Origin: Synergistaceae bacterium
Lineage (GTDB): Bacteria; Synergistota; Synergistia; Synergistales; Aminobacteriaceae
Assembly (NCBI GenBank): GCA_031280635.1
Contig: JAITGK010000102.1
Location: 1 to 64,000 of the forward strand
Direction of reading: 5' to 3'
DNA: 64,000 nucleotides
The notes under the pieces were generated by a model. It saw nothing but the letters and a program-made list of their open reading frames with translations, was not told the origin of the DNA and made no database searches. This document shows, piece after piece, positions 60,469 to 64,000 of this stretch. A program made the translations under genes and the position numbers. Position 1 is the first letter of the stretch; each line of letters begins with the position of its first letter.

Positions 60469-60493
60469 TGTTTTTCCTCGCGCGGGAGACATA

Positions 60494-60832
60494 TCAGTTC
60501 ACAAAAAGCCAGCCTGGCGGCTCGACGGGCAGCGTGGCGCGCGCGCTGGCGGGGACGTGAATTGTCTTCGGCCTAGCGGTGATCATTCCCCACTGGTCTT
60601 TGCAGTACTCATAAACTCTGGCCAGCGAAGTCAAGCGCGATAAAGCCGTCCTGAGTTCCTGTTCCTCGTCAGAGCGGAGCTTGACGCTCCTGTCAAGCCG
60701 GTTTAAAAGCCGTTCCAGTCGAGCGATTTCCAATCGGGAGGCTGTGAGTCCCGCGAACGACAGGAACAGTACCCCAGCGATCGCCAGGATCAGTGGGAGT
60801 CTCAACCGTTCTTTTTGTCGCTTGCTCCTCAT
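60494..60832 (-). CDS. ftsL: FtsL-like cell-division protein
   Basis: The 112-residue bitopic protein has a basic N terminus (RSKRQKERLRLP), one membrane helix (residues 13-32) and a heptad-rich coiled coil (EIARLERLLNRLDRSVKL). This is the expected FtsL architecture, and it sits exactly between rsmH and ftsI. Sequence conservation of FtsL is low, so the call rests on topology and position. Confidence 0.75.
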   Translation of the reverse strand: MRSKRQKERLRLPLILAIAGVLFLSFAGLTASRLEIARLERLLNRLDRSVKLRSDEEQELRTALSRLTSLARVYEYCKDQWGMITARPKTIHVPASARATLPVEPPGWLFVN

Positions 60833-60838
60833 TTTCCT

Positions 60839-61774
60839 CTATCTCCCTGTCGTTTTCATTGACATAGCCGGGCGCGAAAACCGGAAGACCCGAAGTTTCG
60901 CGCTGCGCGCCTTGAAGTTGGCCTCGATCTCCTCCGGACTGGGCAGGATGGGGCGCCGGGTGAGGGCTTCTCCCCCTTTTTCCTTCTCCCACGCCCGAAA
61001 GGTGTGCTTGACGATACGATCCTCCAGCGAGTGGTAGGAGACAACGGCCACCGTTCCCCTTGGCGACGCCAACCTCGCGGCCGAGGCGAGTCCTGCTTCC
61101 AGCTCCCCAATTTCATCGTTCACATAGATTCGGAGCGCCTGAAAAACCCGCCTTGCCGGGTGTCCGCCCATTTTTCTCTGAGCTGGAGCGGGAAGAATTT
61201 CTCGTATCAATCCAGCCAGCTCTCCTGTGGTACGCGGGGGCCCTTTCCACTTTCGGCGTTCCGCTATTCCCGCCGCGATCCGGCGAGAGTGGCGTTCCTC
61301 GCCGTACAGCCAAAAAATTTCCGCCAATTCCTCCGCGGAAAGTCCCGCCAGCAGCTCCGCCGCGGTCGTCCCCTCGCTGGGGTCCATTCTCATGTCCAAC
61401 GGTCCATCATTTTGGAACGAGAACCCCCGCTCCCCGTCTACAAGTTGCATATTGGAAACGCCTAGGTCAAACAGGAAGGCGTCAAAGGGCGCGTCCTTTG
61501 CCAGAAGTTCCTCCATCGCGCCAAAATTCACGCGGAACGCCCTAAAGCGCGACCCATACCCCACCAGGCGAGCCTTCGAGATATTCACCGCCCAGGGGTC
61601 TCTATCCAACGCGTACACTTGGGCTTCCGAGAAAGTTCGCAGAATTTTCTCGGAGTACCCCCCCAGCCCTAGAGTGCAATCAAGGATTTTTCCGTTTCCC
61701 AAGACACCAGCAAGTTTCAAGAAGGAAACCACCCGCTCCACAAGCACCGGCGCGTGCTCCGGCTCCCTCAGCAT
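60839..61774 (-). CDS. rsmH: 16S rRNA m4C1402 methyltransferase RsmH (MraW)
   Basis: RsmH N4-methylates C1402 of 16S rRNA with SAM. The product of about 311 residues has HAPVLVERVVSFL near residue 7, the SAM motif DCTLGLGGYSEKIL near 32, FDLGVSNMQLVDGERGFSF near 102, DMRMDP near 127, RRVFQALRIYVNDE near 218 and the SYHSLEDRIVKH motif near 256. The start is uncertain: ATG 61774 fits the family, while TTG 61798 and GTG 61822 lie upstream in frame. mraZ is not present upstream. Confidence 0.93.
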   Translation of the reverse strand: MLREPEHAPVLVERVVSFLKLAGVLGNGKILDCTLGLGGYSEKILRTFSEAQVYALDRDPWAVNISKARLVGYGSRFRAFRVNFGAMEELLAKDAPFDAFLFDLGVSNMQLVDGERGFSFQNDGPLDMRMDPSEGTTAAELLAGLSAEELAEIFWLYGEERHSRRIAAGIAERRKWKGPPRTTGELAGLIREILPAPAQRKMGGHPARRVFQALRIYVNDEIGELEAGLASAARLASPRGTVAVVSYHSLEDRIVKHTFRAWEKEKGGEALTRRPILPSPEEIEANFKARSAKLRVFRFSRPAMSMKTTGR

Positions 61775-61855
61775 AGAACGCCCCGCGCCCTGTCGCAAAC
61801 CGTGCTCAAAAGCCCTCCACACCTTTCGCCGTCTCGGCCAGCCATCTCTTTGTTA

Positions 61856-61885
61856 ATTATAACTTCATGACACTTTTCCCTACAA
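61856..61885 (-). promoter_or_regulatory. Promoter of the rsmH-ftsW (dcw) cluster
   Basis: On the minus strand TTGTAG (61885-61880), an 18-bp spacer and a perfect TATAAT (61861-61856) stand about 80 bp before the rsmH ATG. Confidence 0.65.
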
Positions 61886-62278
61886 TAGCGCTCATTATCC
61901 ATCAATATAAGAAAAACCTTGAAACATCGGGATAGTGAAGTGAAAAGACAACATCTATCCACGTAAACACTGCCCACCATTGGGTGTTTGTTGTTGAATC
62001 ATCTCTCTCATTTTTTAATTATCTCAAACTTTACCTAATTTGAAAAGGAATTAATTCGCGCTTTTATAAGTATTTTTACCTGGAGCGTGTTTGCGACAGC
62101 ATGGTGGGAAAGTGAACGGCTTTAGTCGTTGGATGAGAATCGCGGGGGCCGCCAACGCGCGGCGTTCGCTTTGTCTTTTTGCCTTCTTGCCGCGTGTCCG
62201 CGTTCATGCTAAAATTCCCTTCATTAAAATATATCAACCATGGACTTACTTGAAATACATCAAGGAGCCAAAAAACAA
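61886..62278. other. AT-rich intergenic stretch between rsmH and the tnpB relic
   Basis: No supported gene. It contains a hairpin at 61965-61986 (AAACAC..CCCA-CCAT-TGGG..GTTT), upstream of the rsmH promoter, and an AT-rich block 61990-62075. The short open frame at 62091-62282 has no clear coding character. Confidence 0.4.
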
Positions 62279-62489
62279 ATGAGAACCTACGCGCTTTATT
62301 GCTCCAAACAAAACAAACACATCCGCCGCAAGCTCAACCTTGCCGGCTCGATCCACAATCACTTAATCGCTCCGCGCCGCCGCTATGATCGAATATTCGG
62401 CAAGGACGCCGTAAATCCGCTCAAAGTGGGGGCGTCCACTCTTTAAGGAAGAGGATGTAAGGCCGGCTTCGGTCGGCTGTCTTTGTTGA
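62279..62489 (+). pseudogene. Internally deleted IS605-type tnpB remnant (both ends kept)
   Basis: ATG 62279 (CAAGGAG ahead) opens a typical TnpB N terminus (MRTYALYCSKQNKHIRRKL, then AGSIHNHLIAPRRRYDRIFGK) for about 42 residues. From 62433 a different frame gives a TnpB-like C terminus (LFKEEDVRPASVGCLC, stop at 62487-62489). More than 300 internal codons are gone, and the two parts are out of frame. The 3' segment includes GGCCGGCTTCGGTCGGCT, a hairpin in the region that in intact elements gives the guide (omega) RNA. It is a non-autonomous or dead derivative. Confidence 0.6.
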
Positions 62490-62502
62490 GTTTCCACTGG
62501 TT

Positions 62503-62595
62503 TTAGAGCCGTTGGCTCTTTTAAGCGCAAAGTTTTTGCCGTTTATATCCGGTTTTTGGTCTCTTGTTTTCGCGCGTGATTACGCGACCCGCTAT
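62503..62595 (-). repeat. Dispersed intergenic repeat, type I, copy F
   Basis: It is a complete minus-orientation copy, AGAGCC-GTT-GGCTCTTTT to GCGACCCGCTATGG, between the tnpB relic and the abgA-like gene. It has the same internal order as copy D (AAAGTTTTTGCCGTTTATATC, in part; TTTTTGGTCTCTTG). Confidence 0.87.
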
Positions 62596-62636
62596 GGCCG
62601 TGGGAGTGTGTCAGCAAGATTTATGGAGGTGTTCGC

Positions 62637-63911
62637 ATGGATTGGGAACGTTTGGAAAAAGTCATGATCGAGACGCGACGCGATCTCCACCGATACCCCG
62701 AAAGCGCGTGGACGGAGTTCCGCACGTCGGCGGTGGTCGCGGCGCGGTTGGAAAAGCTCGGCTATGACCTGACCGTGGGGCTGGACACGGTGGAGCTCTC
62801 GGCGGTCATGGGGCGTCCTCCTCAGGTGGACGCTCACATTGAGCGCGCGAAAGCGCAGGGCGGAGACCCCGCGTGGATTGGCGGAATGCGGGGCTACCCT
62901 GGCGTCGTGGCGGCGCTGAGGACGGGGAGACCCGGCCCCGTTATCTCGCTCCGGTTCGACATGGACTGTGTGGATGTGGACGAGGCTGAGAGCCCGGAAC
63001 ACCGTCCAAACCGCGAGGGGTTCGCCAGCGTCAACCCGTGTCTGGCGCACGCTTGCGGGCACGACGCTCACACGGCCATTGGCCTAGGCCTGGCGGAGGT
63101 TCTGATGGAAAGGAAGAACGCCTTGGGCGGCGAGGTCAGACTGGTTTTTCAGCCAGGTGAGGAGGGGTGCCGGGGCGGTTACGCCATGACGCGGAAGGGT
63201 GTCGTGGACGGGTCGGACTACTTCCTGACCCTGCATATTGGCGGGGAGACGCCAAGTGGGGTATTGGGGCTCAACTCGCTGGGACACCTTCCAACCACGA
63301 AGTTCGACGTGGAGTTTACTGGTAAGGCCGCTCACGCCGCCGGAGCGCCCCACGAGGGTCGCAACGCGCTTCTGGCCGCGGCGTCCGCGGCGCTGGCGTT
63401 GCACGGCATAGCGCCTCACAAGGACGGGGTCACGCGCGTTAATGTGGGAGCGCTGAACGCGGGCACGGGTCGCAACGTCGTCCCCGGCAAGGCGCTGATG
63501 AAGGCCGAGACTCGCGGCGAGACCCAGAATGCCGCCGACTACGTTTACGCCCGCGCTCAGGAAATCCTGAAAGGGGCGGCCGTGATGTACGGCGTGGAGG
63601 TGGAGGTGGTCAAGACCGGCGCGGGCACTGACGCGGTGGGCGACGACGCGCTGGTGAGGAGGGCCGGCGGGGTCGCGCGGGAGCTTGGGCTTTTCCGCGA
63701 GGTTCGTGATACCGCGCGGGCCGGCGGAAGCGAGGACGCGACCTGGATGATGCGCCGCGTTCAGGAAAACGGCGGACAGGCCCTTTACATGGCCCTAGGT
63801 TCGGACATCAGCGCTCCACACCACAATGGTTGTTTTGACTTAGACGAGTCCGTCATGATCCTCGGCGTCAAGACCTTAGCCGCTTTGGTGGAAGAACTTC
63901 AAAAACCTTGA
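62637..63911 (+). CDS. M20-family amidohydrolase similar to AbgA (p-aminobenzoyl-glutamate hydrolase subunit A)
   Basis: The 424-residue M20 metallopeptidase resembles E. coli AbgA through its whole length. Shared features are RRDLHRYPESAWTEFRTS near 14, LRFDMDCVDVDEAE near 102, HACGHDAHTAIGLGLAEVL near 139 (zinc His and Asp), FQPGEEGCRGG near 171 (catalytic and zinc Glu), TTKFDVEFTGKAAHAAGAP near 221, GTGRNVVPG near 280 and AGSEDATWMM-like GGSEDATWMM near 363. AbgA with AbgB cleaves folate breakdown products; AbgB may follow beyond the window. ATG 62637 follows ATGGAGGTG. Confidence 0.85.
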   Translation: MDWERLEKVMIETRRDLHRYPESAWTEFRTSAVVAARLEKLGYDLTVGLDTVELSAVMGRPPQVDAHIERAKAQGGDPAWIGGMRGYPGVVAALRTGRPGPVISLRFDMDCVDVDEAESPEHRPNREGFASVNPCLAHACGHDAHTAIGLGLAEVLMERKNALGGEVRLVFQPGEEGCRGGYAMTRKGVVDGSDYFLTLHIGGETPSGVLGLNSLGHLPTTKFDVEFTGKAAHAAGAPHEGRNALLAAASAALALHGIAPHKDGVTRVNVGALNAGTGRNVVPGKALMKAETRGETQNAADYVYARAQEILKGAAVMYGVEVEVVKTGAGTDAVGDDALVRRAGGVARELGLFREVRDTARAGGSEDATWMMRRVQENGGQALYMALGSDISAPHHNGCFDLDESVMILGVKTLAALVEELQKP

Positions 63912-63960
63912 GGAGGATGAGCCTAGCTCGACATAGCGTAGTAAGGAAGGTATGAAAAGT

Positions 63961-64000
63961 ATGAAAAAATATTTTATTTGGACTGTGGTTTTGCTTTCGT
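63961..64000 (+). CDS. Start of a further gene, cut by the window edge
   Basis: AAGGAAGG (63943-63950) lies 10 nt before ATG 63961, which begins MKKYFIWTVVLLS, a likely signal peptide or membrane anchor. An in-frame ATG at 63952 sits too close to the RBS. Too short to identify. Confidence 0.5.
   Translation, partial: MKKYFIWTVVLLS

Noticed and set aside
1-64000. CRISPR arrays, tRNA or rRNA genes
   Set aside because: No regularly spaced direct repeats, cloverleaf-like segments or conserved rRNA stretches were seen by eye; a dedicated scan could still find a tRNA.

Overview
The window is about 64 kb of gene-dense, GC-rich bacterial chromosome. The likely source is an anaerobic amino-acid-fermenting bacterium of the Synergistota or a related lineage; this is inferred from gene content, not proven. 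Supporting points are a four-gene Na+-pumping decarboxylase (mmdADCB order), CodY beside HslUV, a GGGtGRT-type protein next to a NifU-like protein, FolE2 with QueD, and a meso-DAP type MurE. Ribosome-binding sites are strong and several starts are TTG or GTG. No rRNA, tRNA, CRISPR array or prophage was seen.

Layout. 1-5132: leucine operon leuA-leuC-leuD-leuB behind a consensus promoter, a Leu-rich 36-codon leader peptide and an intrinsic terminator, together a candidate attenuator. 5176-6781: two MITE-like elements flanking a CapA-family gene. 6809-11085: a 17-unit WG-repeat secreted protein, a PAS-only protein, a small CC/Se-like protein and a dead rarD. 11286-14804: riboflavin genes ribD-ribE-ribBA-ribH. 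14858-18561: a WecA-like/TagA fusion, a CBS protein, a coiled-coil protein and dprA. 18637-21599: the NifU-like and GGGtGRT pair and an aminotransferase. 21795-25469: mmdADCB. 25541-28685 (minus): hslV-hslU-codY. 28830-29542: an IS1634-like remnant and a doubtful small ORF. 29758-38834: pnp, dut, queD, folE2, an HlyD-like gene, yggS, pgsA, a SulP transporter and an MFS transporter. 39337-51949: a 12.6 kb sugar locus with a ketose 3-epimerase, an FGGY kinase, two complete sugar ABC importers (the second very like E. coli AlsBAC for D-allose), deoC and a Gfo/Idh oxidoreductase. 51970-53517: an orphan FecCD permease and a His/Arg-rich secreted protein. 53781-61774 (minus): division and wall cluster rsmH-ftsL-ftsI-murE-mraY-murD-ftsW, without murF. 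62279-64000: a gutted TnpB element, an AbgA-like amidohydrolase and the start of a further gene.

The most unusual signal is a family of dispersed 85-100 bp intergenic repeats ending in a short hairpin. At least seven copies occur, in two subtypes. Their outermost bases supply the stop codons of leuC, xylB and alsB, and one pair is joined head to tail between alsB and alsA. The hairpin shows a compensatory base change between copies. Physiologically, the window joins branched-chain amino acid synthesis and its possible sensor (CodY), Na+ energetics, cofactor synthesis and rare-sugar uptake.
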